Shown here: in pieces, positions 23,697 to 31,673 of the stretch | Layout of the letters: every line of letters starts with the position of its first letter | How positions within the stretch are numbered: position 1 is the first letter of the stretch | Assembly (NCBI GenBank): GCA_027451525.1 | Contig: DAIDJF010000012.1 | Location: 30,222-94,221, forward strand | Length of the DNA stretch: 64,000 nucleotides | Reading direction: 5' to 3' | From: Ktedonobacterales bacterium | GTDB taxonomy: Bacteria > Chloroflexota > Ktedonobacteria > Ktedonobacterales > Ktedonobacteraceae | The notes under the pieces: generated by a model | Seen by the model: the letters and a program-made list of their open reading frames with translations, nothing else | What the model was told of the DNA's origin: nothing | Database searches by the model: none | Translations under genes and position numbers: made by a program

Positions 23697-24881
23697 ATGA
23701 CACATTTCTCTTTCAGCATTGAGGCGGAATGTCCCGCGACTTGGGCGCGTGCGGGGACGATCCACACGCCACATGGCACGATTCAGACACCGATTTTTAT
23801 GCCTGTGGGCACGCAAGCAACCGTAAAAAGCGTTGCGCCAGAAGAGTTGCGGGCGGCGGGTGCGCAAATTATTCTCGCAAACACCTATCACCTGATGTTA
23901 CGGCCCGGCTCTGCCTTGATTGACAGTTTTGGTGGGCTGCATTCCTTTATGCATTGGGATGGTCCCATCCTGACTGATAGCGGCGGTTTCCAGGTCTGGA
24001 GCCTGGGGCATCTGCGTAAGTTGAGCGAAGAGGGAGTTTCATTTAAGTCGCATCTCGATGGTTCGACGCACATGTTGACGCCTGAGCGGGTGATGCAGAT
24101 TGAGGCAGAGCTGGGATCTGATATCATTTTACCACTTGATATTTGCGCACCGTATCCCTGCACACCTGTTGAGGCGCGTGTCGCTATGGAGCGCACCCAT
24201 CGCTGGGAGGAGCGTGCTTTGCTTGCCAAGGCGTCATATCATCCAGAGCAGACGCTTTTTGGCATTGTGCAGGGGGCGTTTGAGCCAGAGTTACGCCGTG
24301 AGAGTGCGCGTGTAATTGGCAACATGCCTTTTCAGGGTCTCTCGATTGGTGGCCTCTCGGTGGGTGAACCAAAGGCGATGATGTGGGAAATGTTGCAATA
24401 CGTCACGCCAGAACTGCCGCGCGATAAGCCTCGGCACCTGCTCGGGGTTGGTTCGCCAGAGGATCTGGTAATGGGCGTTGGCCTGGGTATGGATATGTTT
24501 GATTGCGTTCTGCCAACCCGTGTTGCGCGGCATGGTGGACTCTTCACACGCGATGGGCGTGTCAATATTAAGAGTGCACGTTTCCGTACTGTGCAGGGGC
24601 CGCTAGAAGAGGGGTGTAGCTGTTATACCTGTCGCAATTACAGCGCGGGCTACCTCCATCACCTGCTGCGCGCTGAAGAGCAGTTATATTATCGCCTGGG
24701 TAGTATCCACAACATTCATTTCATGCTGCGCCTCGCCGCGCAACTGCGGGCTTCAATCATTGATGGCAGCTATCCGGCCCTGCGCGACGAATTTCTGGCA
24801 CGCTATGTGCCAGCCTCGGAACGGATGCGTGAGGAGCAGCGCGAGAAATGGAAACAGGCTCGCACCGCGCTCACACAGTAA
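23697..24881 (+). CDS. tgt: tRNA-guanine transglycosylase (queuine/preQ1 insertion)
   Basis: Tgt swaps guanine 34 of GUN-anticodon tRNAs for preQ1 in queuosine synthesis; the tRNA-Asn(GUU) of this window is a substrate type. The protein (394 residues) has TPIFMPVGTQATVK, the base-binding Asp in LTDSGGFQVWSLG, GIVQGAFEPELRRESA, GLSIGGLSVGEPKAMM, the nucleophile Asp in MDMFDCVLPTRVARHGG and the zinc site CSCYTC..H. The usual MAFDECTPYP reads LPLDICAPYP but keeps the Asp and Cys. The frame opens at 23670, but 23697 matches the family N-terminus. Neither has a strong ribosome site. No queuosine synthesis genes are adjacent. lipM follows after 18 bp. Confidence 0.93.
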   Translation: MTHFSFSIEAECPATWARAGTIHTPHGTIQTPIFMPVGTQATVKSVAPEELRAAGAQIILANTYHLMLRPGSALIDSFGGLHSFMHWDGPILTDSGGFQVWSLGHLRKLSEEGVSFKSHLDGSTHMLTPERVMQIEAELGSDIILPLDICAPYPCTPVEARVAMERTHRWEERALLAKASYHPEQTLFGIVQGAFEPELRRESARVIGNMPFQGLSIGGLSVGEPKAMMWEMLQYVTPELPRDKPRHLLGVGSPEDLVMGVGLGMDMFDCVLPTRVARHGGLFTRDGRVNIKSARFRTVQGPLEEGCSCYTCRNYSAGYLHHLLRAEEQLYYRLGSIHNIHFMLRLAAQLRASIIDGSYPALRDEFLARYVPASERMREEQREKWKQARTALTQ

Positions 24882-24899
24882 AGCAAAGGATGGGAAGCG

Positions 24900-25739
24900 A
24901 TGCCAGAGCAAGAGCAGAAACCATTTCGTTTTATCAATACAGGCGTGCAGGGGACAGCCCTCAATATGGCGATTGACGAGGCCATTCTTACGCACTATTT
25001 GCGTGGCGATGCTCCACCAACCTTGCGCGTCTTTCGCTGGCAGCGGGTTGCGATTACATTGGGGCGTTTCCAGAACGTGGAGCGCGAGATCGAAAGCACA
25101 CTCTGTCAAGCGCGTGGGGTAGAACTGGTGCGCCGTCCAACGGGCGGACGGGCCGTCTATCACTGCGATGAGTTTACCTATAGTATCGTCATTGGCAAGC
25201 AGGAAGGTGTGCCATCGGGCGTGGTTGCCGCGTATGCCTATCTCGCGCAAGGCTTAATGGCTGCTCTGCAATGCCTCGGCTTGCAAGCTGTGTTGAGCGA
25301 TGAACATGTGAGCAAGAACCCCTCTGCCGCGTGTTTTGCCTCCTCTACACAGGCCGACCTGACCGTCAATGGCTATAAGCTGATTGGTAGTGCGCAGGTT
25401 TGGAAGGATGATGGTTTGTTGCAGCAGGGGTCGCTCCCACTTGCTGAGCGAGCGGAGGAATTTTTTGACCTGCTCCGCTATCCAAGTGAGAGTGCGCGCG
25501 CTGCTGCTCTCGCTCTCTATCGCACGAAAACAACACCGCTACATAGTTTTCTGCCGGAGGCGACATGGGATGATGTGGCTACTGCGTTTCATACAGGTTT
25601 TAATGCTGTCTTTGCGCAAGAGTTTGTGCCTGGTGAACTGAGTGCATCGGAGTGGGAACTGGCGCACCAGTTAGTCGAGGAGAAATATCGCAAACTGGTG
25701 TGGCAGAAAGAGCGTGTCAGTCTGCTGGATAAGCTGTAG
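24900..25739 (+). CDS. lipM: Lipoate/octanoate protein ligase family, probably octanoyltransferase LipM
   Basis: The 279-residue protein belongs to the BPL/LplA/LipB fold. Ligand-binding RRPTGGRAVYH (about residues 79-89) and the Lys of NGYKLIGSAQ (K160) are present. A cysteine in the AACF motif (C145) sits where LipM of Bacillus forms its acyl thioester, and the text around it (PSAACF..STQADLTVNG) is like LipM. This favours octanoyl transfer from ACP to GcvH or E2 rather than ATP-dependent lipoate ligation. It fits the window, since the pyruvate dehydrogenase E2 gene 1.8 kb away needs lipoylation. The ATG follows GGATGGGAAG, 18 bp after tgt. Confidence 0.88.
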   Translation: MPEQEQKPFRFINTGVQGTALNMAIDEAILTHYLRGDAPPTLRVFRWQRVAITLGRFQNVEREIESTLCQARGVELVRRPTGGRAVYHCDEFTYSIVIGKQEGVPSGVVAAYAYLAQGLMAALQCLGLQAVLSDEHVSKNPSAACFASSTQADLTVNGYKLIGSAQVWKDDGLLQQGSLPLAERAEEFFDLLRYPSESARAAALALYRTKTTPLHSFLPEATWDDVATAFHTGFNAVFAQEFVPGELSASEWELAHQLVEEKYRKLVWQKERVSLLDKL

Positions 25740-25766
25740 TATAGAAGGACATTGCTGAACAGTACA

Positions 25767-25795
25767 TTGCGCGAATATCCCATGTGCGGTACAAT
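25767..25795 (+). promoter_or_regulatory. Promoter of the 25915-27459 gene pair
   Basis: TTGCGC (25767-25772), 17 bp, TACAAT (25790-25795). The leader of about 110 nucleotides holds AAAGGAGAAGG and, at 25848-25877, a nine-codon frame starting TTG that could be a leader peptide. Confidence 0.55.
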
Positions 25796-25914
25796 AGGCC
25801 CATTATTAGATGTTATGCGTGGTCATAAAGGAGAAGGTAGACGCATCTTGAAGACCGCGCGCGCGAAATTATCGTGAACGAGCCAAAACGAAACAATAGA
25901 AGGAGCAACCGGGC

Positions 25915-26607
25915 GTGAGCATTTCAATCGACCTGGCACGCCGTATTCTAGAGGCCTGCAAACAGCGGGCACGCGAGTTGCGCAGCCCTGTGAGCATCGC
26001 AATTGTTGATGCGGGCGGTCATCTCGTTCTATTTGAGCGGATGATGTCGCCCTATGGGTGGGCAACAGGCAATATTAGTATTGCGAAAGCCAGTACTGCC
26101 GTGATGTTTAACCAATCTACTGATGCTGTAGCCCAGTGGGGATCGAGTATTCCCGGCTTTGCGTCAAGTATGGCAAGCATGACAGAGGGCAAATTTATCA
26201 TGGCGTCAGGTGGTTGGCCCATTCGTATCGGTGGGGCCACTGTTGGCGGTATCGGTGTCAGTGGCGGTAATGCCCCTGGACGCGATGACGAGATTGCGCG
26301 TGCAGGTTTAGGCGCATTAGAAGCAGCAGCACCTGCTGTGCCAGCCTATGCCCCCGCGCAGACGCAGGCTCCACAACCCGTGCAGCCTGTGCCGTCTTCG
26401 CCATCGGTGCCGCCCTTGTATACTGGAGCCGCCTCCTCTCCTTCGTTTCCTCCTGTTTCTCCCGTTTCTGCAACTCCTGCCAGCGGAGCGGAAAAACAGA
26501 GCGAATTTCCCGGCTCACCCATTTATACGCAGCATCTCCCTTCGGAGCAGGATAATCAGTTTGGTCAAAATTCGTTTCAGCAGCCATTCAACAGTACAGA
26601 TCGTTAG
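25915..26607 (+). CDS. GlcG/HbpS-family protein with a proline-rich C-terminal tail
   Basis: Residues 1-138 form a complete GlcG/HbpS/PduO-C domain: SIAIVDAGGHLVLFERM, AKASTAVMF, SGGWPIRIGGATVGGIGVSG and DDEIARAGLGAL at the end. Related domains bind haem, cobalamin or small acids. No enzymatic role can be read from it. Residues about 140-230 are Pro/Ala/Ser/Gln-rich and likely disordered, an addition not typical for the family. There is no signal peptide, so it acts in the cytosol. The start is GTG, 9 bp after AAGGAG. The membrane protein gene follows after 12 bp, and both tails are of similar low-complexity composition. Confidence 0.8.
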   Translation: MSISIDLARRILEACKQRARELRSPVSIAIVDAGGHLVLFERMMSPYGWATGNISIAKASTAVMFNQSTDAVAQWGSSIPGFASSMASMTEGKFIMASGGWPIRIGGATVGGIGVSGGNAPGRDDEIARAGLGALEAAAPAVPAYAPAQTQAPQPVQPVPSSPSVPPLYTGAASSPSFPPVSPVSATPASGAEKQSEFPGSPIYTQHLPSEQDNQFGQNSFQQPFNSTDR

Positions 26608-26619
26608 GGAGGCTTCTTT

Positions 26620-27459
26620 ATGAGCCAGGATTACAATACTCCTAGTAGCCGTAAACAGCGGCGGGCCGCGCGTGGAACTCGTGGTCGTCCCGTGCTGGTT
26701 ACATCGGCAAATACGCCTACGTCAGAAGAGAACATGCCTGAGCAGGCCCAGAGCAGCGTTGCGACATCCGCACCCGCCGTTGAGCCTGGGATCGCCCCTG
26801 CTCCCGCCAGCGTGCCCAGTCCCAATGCGCCAAAAGGACGGCGTCTACCAGGTTTCTTCTCAACACTTGGACGAGGCTCGCAGGGGACAGACGAGAGCAA
26901 GCAAGAGAAAGATATTGCGCAAGCTCGCATTGCGCGTGCCACACGGGGAAAATCCGTGACTGCCAAGACTGCGGCTGTCTCAGCCTCTGCTGAAACGGCA
27001 AAGCCGACCGCCAGTAGTGAGAAAGAGAGTAGCGCGAAAGCGACCCCTGCACCTGCGCGTCCTAGAAGCGCAAATACAGGTTTTAAAACACGCTACATTA
27101 TCGGTATGGCGATCTACCTGCTGGTTGCACAGTTTGTTGGCTATGGTATCACGTCCTTCTTCGCGGCAAACAAGATGGATACAATTCTGACGCAATTCAC
27201 ACTCTTTGGTGGACAGGTTGTTATTAAAACATCAACCTTGATTTACCTTGCAGTGTTGATTATCCTGCTTGTTGTGCTGGCACGTTTCGACTTCTTGCCA
27301 CGCAGTCTCTCCTCGGCGACCAGAACATCGCGAACGAGCGGTTCGAATGATGGCAATGATAGTATGAAAACCGCGCAGCCGACAATGCGTCAGGGTGTGC
27401 AGGGGGCTGATGATGACCTCTATCGCGAGTATCGTCTCAACCAGCGGCGCAAAAAATAG
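26620..27459 (+). CDS. Two-helix membrane protein with long disordered N-terminal region
   Basis: The 279 residues begin with about 155 polar, Ala/Pro/Lys-rich positions including a basic RKQRRAARGTRGR patch. Two membrane helices follow (about 161-183 and 201-220), and then a polar tail ending in basic residues (LNQRRKK). No conserved domain is recognised. The ATG stands 7 bp after AGGGAGG, 12 bp behind the GlcG-like gene, so both are one unit that ends at the strong terminator after 27459. The basic N-terminus could bind nucleic acid or acidic partners; this is a guess. Confidence 0.7.
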   Translation: MSQDYNTPSSRKQRRAARGTRGRPVLVTSANTPTSEENMPEQAQSSVATSAPAVEPGIAPAPASVPSPNAPKGRRLPGFFSTLGRGSQGTDESKQEKDIAQARIARATRGKSVTAKTAAVSASAETAKPTASSEKESSAKATPAPARPRSANTGFKTRYIIGMAIYLLVAQFVGYGITSFFAANKMDTILTQFTLFGGQVVIKTSTLIYLAVLIILLVVLARFDFLPRSLSSATRTSRTSGSNDGNDSMKTAQPTMRQGVQGADDDLYREYRLNQRRKK

Positions 27460-27467
27460 GTGCCCAT

Positions 27468-27512
27468 AAAAAAAACAACACGGACAACTGATGTGTCCGT
27501 GTTGTTTTTTTT
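27468..27512. terminator. Bidirectional terminator between the 26620 gene and pdhC
   Basis: A 19-bp perfect stem (27468-27486 with 27494-27512, core ACAACACGGACA) closes a 7-base loop. It has A8 on the left and T8 on the right, so it ends both convergent units. Confidence 0.93.
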
Positions 27513-27514
27513 AT

Positions 27515-28867
27515 TTAGACTAGTAAGCCAAATGGCTCTTCCAGCAGACGCTTTACTTCTTGCAAGAAGCGTGCCGCGATAGCCCCATCAATGGCACGAT
27601 GATCAGAGGAGAGTGTGACCTTCATGCGGTCGCGCACGACGACCTGTCCATCCACGACAACAGGCGTGGGTGTGATTGAGCCAATGGCGAGAATGGCAGA
27701 CTCTGGTGGATTGATGACGGCGGTAAAGCTCTCGACATCAAACATGCCCAGATTGCTGACTGTGAAGGTGCCGCCACTGAAATCCTCCGGCTTGAGTTTG
27801 CCCTGCCGTGCCAGTTCAGCCAGGCGGCGTGTCTCGCGGGCCAGTTCAAGCACGCCGAGTTTATCGGCGTTGCGCACAACTGGCACAATCAAGCCCTGCT
27901 CCAAGGCGACCGCGACGCCTACATTGACCTGTTTTTTCTGTAAGATGCGGTCCTCCGCGAAGGAGACGTTGACCTCTGGGATACGCACGAGGGCACGTGC
28001 GACAGCCTTGACGATCAGGTCGTTGAAACTGATCTTGACGGGTTGCGGGTCTTTTGCCGCATACTCATTGATCTGCTGGCGCAGTGCAGCAAGCTTACTC
28101 GTGTCGATAACGCTGGTAACATAGAAGTGTGGCGCACTCTGCATGCTCTGGCTGAGCCGTTTGGCAATCGTGCGGCGCATGGCGGTGAGCGGAATCTCGA
28201 CCACGTCGTCTGTGCTGCTGACAGCCGCCGCCACTGGTATAGTTTCCTGTTCGGGCGTGATTGCCGCCACAGGGGCAACAGGTGTAGTTGGTGTGACGGG
28301 AAGAACTGGCGCGGGTGTGGGTTGCGTAGCTGCTTTGCTGGCCTGTTGCGCTGCTAATGCGATCTCAATATCCAGCTTGATGATTCGCCCATTGGGGCCT
28401 GTGCCTTTGATGCGTGAATAGTCAAGCTGATACTCTTCCGCCAGATGGCGCGCCAGCGGCGAGATAAAGATGCGCCCGCCCGTTGCATTTTTTGACTCAG
28501 ACGCCGACTCTATGGCAGGGGCAACAGCTGGTTTGGATGCTGTTATCGCCTGCGCGCTGGCAGTGTTTTTGCCATTGGCTCTGCTTGTGCTTACGCTAGA
28601 GGGGCTGGCCTTCTCGCCTGGAAGCGGCTCATCGGCGGTTCCTACGAAGGCAATGCTCGCTCCAATGGGAGCCGAGTCGCCCTCTTTAACCAATATCTTG
28701 CGCAAGACGCCGCTTGAAAACGACTCAATCTCGATATTCACCTTGTCCGTCTCGACCTCGGCAATCGGCTCGCCTTTCTTGACGGTCTCGCCTTCTTTTT
28801 TGAGCCAGCGGAGAATCTTGCCCTCTTCCATGGTATCGCCCATTTTGGGCATTTCTACAGTTTTCAT
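27515..28867 (-). CDS. pdhC: Dihydrolipoamide acetyltransferase (E2) of a pyruvate dehydrogenase-type complex
   Basis: The 450-residue E2 core protein has one lipoyl domain (1-77, lipoyl Lys in VETDKVNIEI), an Ala/Pro linker, a peripheral subunit-binding domain (about 130-167, ISPLARHLAEEYQLD then GTGPNGRI), a second linker and the catalytic domain (about 215-450) with FYVTSVIDTSKLAALRQQIN, GTFTVSNLGMFDVESF and the active-site SSDHRAIDGA. It transfers acetyl from lipoamide to CoA. The ATG follows GGAGAG, 18 bp after the E1beta gene. The complex type (pyruvate, branched-chain or acetoin) cannot be fixed from sequence. The E3 gene is not in the window. Confidence 0.94.
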   Translation of the reverse strand: MKTVEMPKMGDTMEEGKILRWLKKEGETVKKGEPIAEVETDKVNIEIESFSSGVLRKILVKEGDSAPIGASIAFVGTADEPLPGEKASPSSVSTSRANGKNTASAQAITASKPAVAPAIESASESKNATGGRIFISPLARHLAEEYQLDYSRIKGTGPNGRIIKLDIEIALAAQQASKAATQPTPAPVLPVTPTTPVAPVAAITPEQETIPVAAAVSSTDDVVEIPLTAMRRTIAKRLSQSMQSAPHFYVTSVIDTSKLAALRQQINEYAAKDPQPVKISFNDLIVKAVARALVRIPEVNVSFAEDRILQKKQVNVGVAVALEQGLIVPVVRNADKLGVLELARETRRLAELARQGKLKPEDFSGGTFTVSNLGMFDVESFTAVINPPESAILAIGSITPTPVVVDGQVVVRDRMKVTLSSDHRAIDGAIAARFLQEVKRLLEEPFGLLV

Positions 28868-28885
28868 CTATCTCTCCAGGAATCG

Positions 28886-29884
28886 TTAGCGGTGTGCAAG
28901 GGCTGCTGGCACAATTGCCTTGACCGCTTTGACAATCGCGTCCTTGCTTGGCAGGGCGGCGCGTTCCAGCACTTTTGAGTAAGGCATTGGCACGTCGGCA
29001 CCAGTCACATGCTGGATGGGGGCATCCATATAGTCAAAGGCATGTTCATAGATCAGGGCTGCGAGTCCCTGGCCGGTGCCATAATATTTCCAGCCCTCTT
29101 CGGCGATCACAACGCGATTCGTCTTCTTGACCGAGTCAGTAATCAGGTCAATATCAATCGGGCGAATGCTGCGCAGGTCAATCACCTCGACCTCGATGCC
29201 TTCCTTCGCCAGTTCTTCGGCTGCCTGTATGCTGATATGGAAGGTGCGTGAGAAGGTAATCAGCGTGACATCGCGCCCTTCGCGTTTGACCTCGCCCAGT
29301 TCCAGTGGCACAGTATACTCTACGCCCTCGTCTGGCACCTCGCCCTTGACGTTGTACAGCAGTTCATGTTCGATGAACAATACGGGGTTGGGGTCGCGCA
29401 CAGCCGATTTGAGCAGCCCTTTGGCATCATAAGGTGTGGCTGGCATGACGACCTTGAGGCCGGGAATATGGGCATAGAGCGACTCGAACATCTGCGAGTG
29501 TTGCGCGGCGCGTTGGGCTCCGCCGCCGCTCACGGTGCGAATAACCATTGGAACATCTGGTTGTCCACCAAACATATAACGGAATTTAGCGGCGTTATTG
29601 ATAATCACATCAGCCGCGAGCAGGCTAAAGTTGATGGTCATGATCTCGACAATGGGGCGCAGGCCACTCAGAGCCGCCCCGAGAGCCGCTCCTGTGATGA
29701 CCTCTTCGGCAAGAGGGGTATCGCGCACGCGCTTCTCACCGAACTCATCAAACAGCCCTTTGGTTACGGCGTATGTGCCGCCATAGCCGACAATGTCCTC
29801 GCCCATGATAAAGACGCGCTCATCGCGCAGCATCTCCTCGCGAATGGCTTCACGTAGCGCATCGCGGTAAGTAATTATACGCAT
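28886..29884 (-). CDS. pdhB: E1 component beta subunit of the pyruvate dehydrogenase-type complex
   Basis: The 332-residue beta subunit of the thiamine diphosphate E1 enzyme is full length. Marks include the N-terminal YRDALREAIREEMLRD, MGEDIVGYGGTYAVTKGL, DTPLAEEVITGAALGAAL with the Glu that activates ThDP, GGGAQRAAQHSQMFESLYAH and the C-terminal transketolase part (EGIEVEVIDLRSIRPID, VIAEEGW). With E1alpha it decarboxylates the 2-oxo acid and acylates E2 lipoate. It lies 26 bp after pdhA and 18 bp before pdhC, so one operon is likely. Confidence 0.94.
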   Translation of the reverse strand: MRIITYRDALREAIREEMLRDERVFIMGEDIVGYGGTYAVTKGLFDEFGEKRVRDTPLAEEVITGAALGAALSGLRPIVEIMTINFSLLAADVIINNAAKFRYMFGGQPDVPMVIRTVSGGGAQRAAQHSQMFESLYAHIPGLKVVMPATPYDAKGLLKSAVRDPNPVLFIEHELLYNVKGEVPDEGVEYTVPLELGEVKREGRDVTLITFSRTFHISIQAAEELAKEGIEVEVIDLRSIRPIDIDLITDSVKKTNRVVIAEEGWKYYGTGQGLAALIYEHAFDYMDAPIQHVTGADVPMPYSKVLERAALPSKDAIVKAVKAIVPAALAHR

Positions 29885-29910
29885 ATGCTGTATTTCCTCT
29901 TACTGTCTTC

Positions 29911-30936
29911 TTACTGGCGTGGGTAGCGATAGGTGAGTGCGGTCGAGTTGTCGATCATCACATCGGTATACAGTTCATCAAGTGAAGGGAATGGACTGTT
30001 CTCCGCGAATTCGGCGGCCTCTTCTGAGGTCTGGGTAGCCTTCACGTCGTTCTCGTCGAACTCAGCCTGGGTGGCGATACCGTGATCGAGCAGGATTTGC
30101 TCGAAGATGCCGATGGGGTCGCGTGAACTACGCCACTCGTGTTCTTCCTCGCGTGTGCGATAGTAGGCGGGATCAGTCATAGAGTGTCCGCGGAAGCGAT
30201 AGGTCTTGATCTCTAACAAGGTAGGTCCCTGACCGGAGCGGGCATGTTCGACGGCGCGTTTGCTGGCCTCGTAGACGGAGAGCAGATTCATGCCATCCAC
30301 AATCTCGCCAGGCATGCCATAAGCAGCGGCGCGTGGCATGAGATTACTGATTGACCACGCCTTCTCAACTGCCATACCCATCGAGTACTGGTTATTTTCA
30401 CAGATGTAGACAACGGGCAGTTTCCAGAGTGAGGCAAGATTGAGTGCCTCGTGGAATGCTCCTTCATCAACTGCTCCATCGCCGAAATAACAGGCAACTA
30501 CCGTGTCGAGACCCTGATATTGGGCCGCGAGAGCCACACCAGCGGCAATCGGCAATTGCGCGGCAACGATGCCATTGCCACCTAGAATCCCTAGATCGTT
30601 GCTCCACATATGCATGGAGCCACCTTTGCCTTTGCTGCATCCTGTAGCTTTGCCAAATAGCTCTGCCATAACGGCATTGGGATGCATACCTTTTGCGATG
30701 GCATGACCATGTTCACGGTAACTACATAGAATTTTGTCGCTAGGGCGCAAGGCGGCGATGCTGCCTACGCCCACGGCCTCCTGTCCAATATAGAGATGCA
30801 TGAAGCCGCCAATTTTACCTCGTGTATATTCTTCTGCACTCTTCTCTTCAAAACGGCGCAATAACGCCATCATATAGTGCATTTCTAATAACTGAGTACG
30901 AGTTAACCCATTGAGCGTCGCGTTGCTGATCGCCAT
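29911..30936 (-). CDS. pdhA: E1 component alpha subunit of the pyruvate dehydrogenase-type complex
   Basis: The 341-residue alpha subunit binds thiamine diphosphate through YFGDGAVDEGAFHEALNLAS and ending NNQYSMGM (the GDG-x26-NN motif). Also present are the MRRFEEK-like start (MALLRRFEEKSAEEYTRGKI), GFMHLYIGQEAVGVG, CSYREHGHAIAKG and the phosphorylation-loop text KTYRFRGHSMTDPAYYRTREE. AAAGGGGGG lies 5 bp before the ATG, a strong site. It is the first gene of pdhA-pdhB-pdhC. Repeated GGTACAAT boxes about 90-130 bp upstream may be -10 elements. The lipM gene nearby would modify the E2. Confidence 0.94.
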   Translation of the reverse strand: MAISNATLNGLTRTQLLEMHYMMALLRRFEEKSAEEYTRGKIGGFMHLYIGQEAVGVGSIAALRPSDKILCSYREHGHAIAKGMHPNAVMAELFGKATGCSKGKGGSMHMWSNDLGILGGNGIVAAQLPIAAGVALAAQYQGLDTVVACYFGDGAVDEGAFHEALNLASLWKLPVVYICENNQYSMGMAVEKAWSISNLMPRAAAYGMPGEIVDGMNLLSVYEASKRAVEHARSGQGPTLLEIKTYRFRGHSMTDPAYYRTREEEHEWRSSRDPIGIFEQILLDHGIATQAEFDENDVKATQTSEEAAEFAENSPFPSLDELYTDVMIDNSTALTYRYPRQ

Positions 30937-31096
30937 AGGCCCCCCTTTATAGGTCGAATAAGTGGGTTATGTATCCTGCGCTGGCATACGACAATGTATG
31001 TGGCACGGCCCTTTATGTGGTACGACATTGTACCTCTTTTTGCTGTATTGTACCGCATCATAGGTTGAGATGCTATAGGGAAAGGTGAGATATTCT

Positions 31097-31151
31097 GGCA
31101 AAAAGAGAGCATGGGACGAAGGCAGACATCGCTCCATGCTCTCTTTTTGCC
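31097..31151 (-). terminator. Long hairpin terminator downstream of the HU gene
   Basis: Two perfect 18-bp arms, GGCAAAAAGAGAGCATGG (31097-31114) and its complement (31134-31151), flank a 19-base loop. On the minus strand the hairpin ends in CTTTTTGCC, so it should end HU transcription and insulate pdhA. Confidence 0.8.
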
Positions 31152-31164
31152 GGGAATGAAGATA

Positions 31165-31485
31165 CTATTTCTTGGTGACAGCCTCGGAAAGTTCTTTGCC
31201 GGGAGAGAAACGCACGCGGTCTTTGGCTGGAACCTCGATACGCTCCTTGTTACGTGGGTTCACACCGCTGCGCGGTGCGCTCTGCCGTACCTTAAAGGAG
31301 CCAAATCCAACCAGGCGCACCTCGTCACCATTCTGCAATGCCTCGCGGATCGCGGAAAGCGTGACTTCCAAAACCTCAGATGCTTGTTTCTGCGAAACAT
31401 GCGCCTCTTCTGAAATGCGCTTTGCCAGCTCCTTGCGACCAATAGTTTTGGATGTGCTTTCCTGCTCGGTCTGTTCTTCGGTCAT
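31165..31485 (-). CDS. HU-family DNA-binding protein
   Basis: The 106-residue histone-like protein carries the HU/IHF fold: KELAKRISEEAHVSQKQASE (helix pair), VRLVGFGSFKVRQSAPRSG (the GFGxF turn), NPRNKERIEVPAKDRVRFSPGKEL (DNA-binding arm with the NP wedge). An acidic, Gln/Glu-rich N-terminal extension of about 15 residues precedes the fold, which is unusual for plain HU. The ATG at 31485 follows AGGAGG by 9 bp and is preferred over the frame start at 31506. It has its own promoter and a long terminator, so it is a single gene. Nucleoid packing is the expected role. Confidence 0.93.
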   Translation of the reverse strand: MTEEQTEQESTSKTIGRKELAKRISEEAHVSQKQASEVLEVTLSAIREALQNGDEVRLVGFGSFKVRQSAPRSGVNPRNKERIEVPAKDRVRFSPGKELSEAVTKK

Positions 31486-31592
31486 GGGTAATATCCTCCT
31501 TAACAACGATTGATAGGTACTACACGTTGTTAGCCGCCTCGATTTTTCCGCATAGGCCCGTGAAGCGGCTTCATAACCTGACTGACGTTAGG

Positions 31593-31621
31593 AGTATAGC
31601 ACGCAAATGGGGGAAATACAA
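31593..31621 (-). promoter_or_regulatory. Promoter of the HU gene
   Basis: On the minus strand TTGTAT (31621-31616), 17 bp, TATACT (31598-31593). The leader of about 100 nucleotides can fold AGCCGC/GCGGCT (around 31530-31573) into a hairpin, leaving the AGGAGG site free. Confidence 0.6.
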
Positions 31622-31673
31622 GGCTGTGCTTGTAGGAATACTGCGTTTTTTGGAATGTGCCATACAACTACAA

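Noticed and set aside
27331..27350. Second LexA-like site CGAAC..GTTCG
   Set aside because: The spacer is five bases, not four, and it lies inside a coding region.
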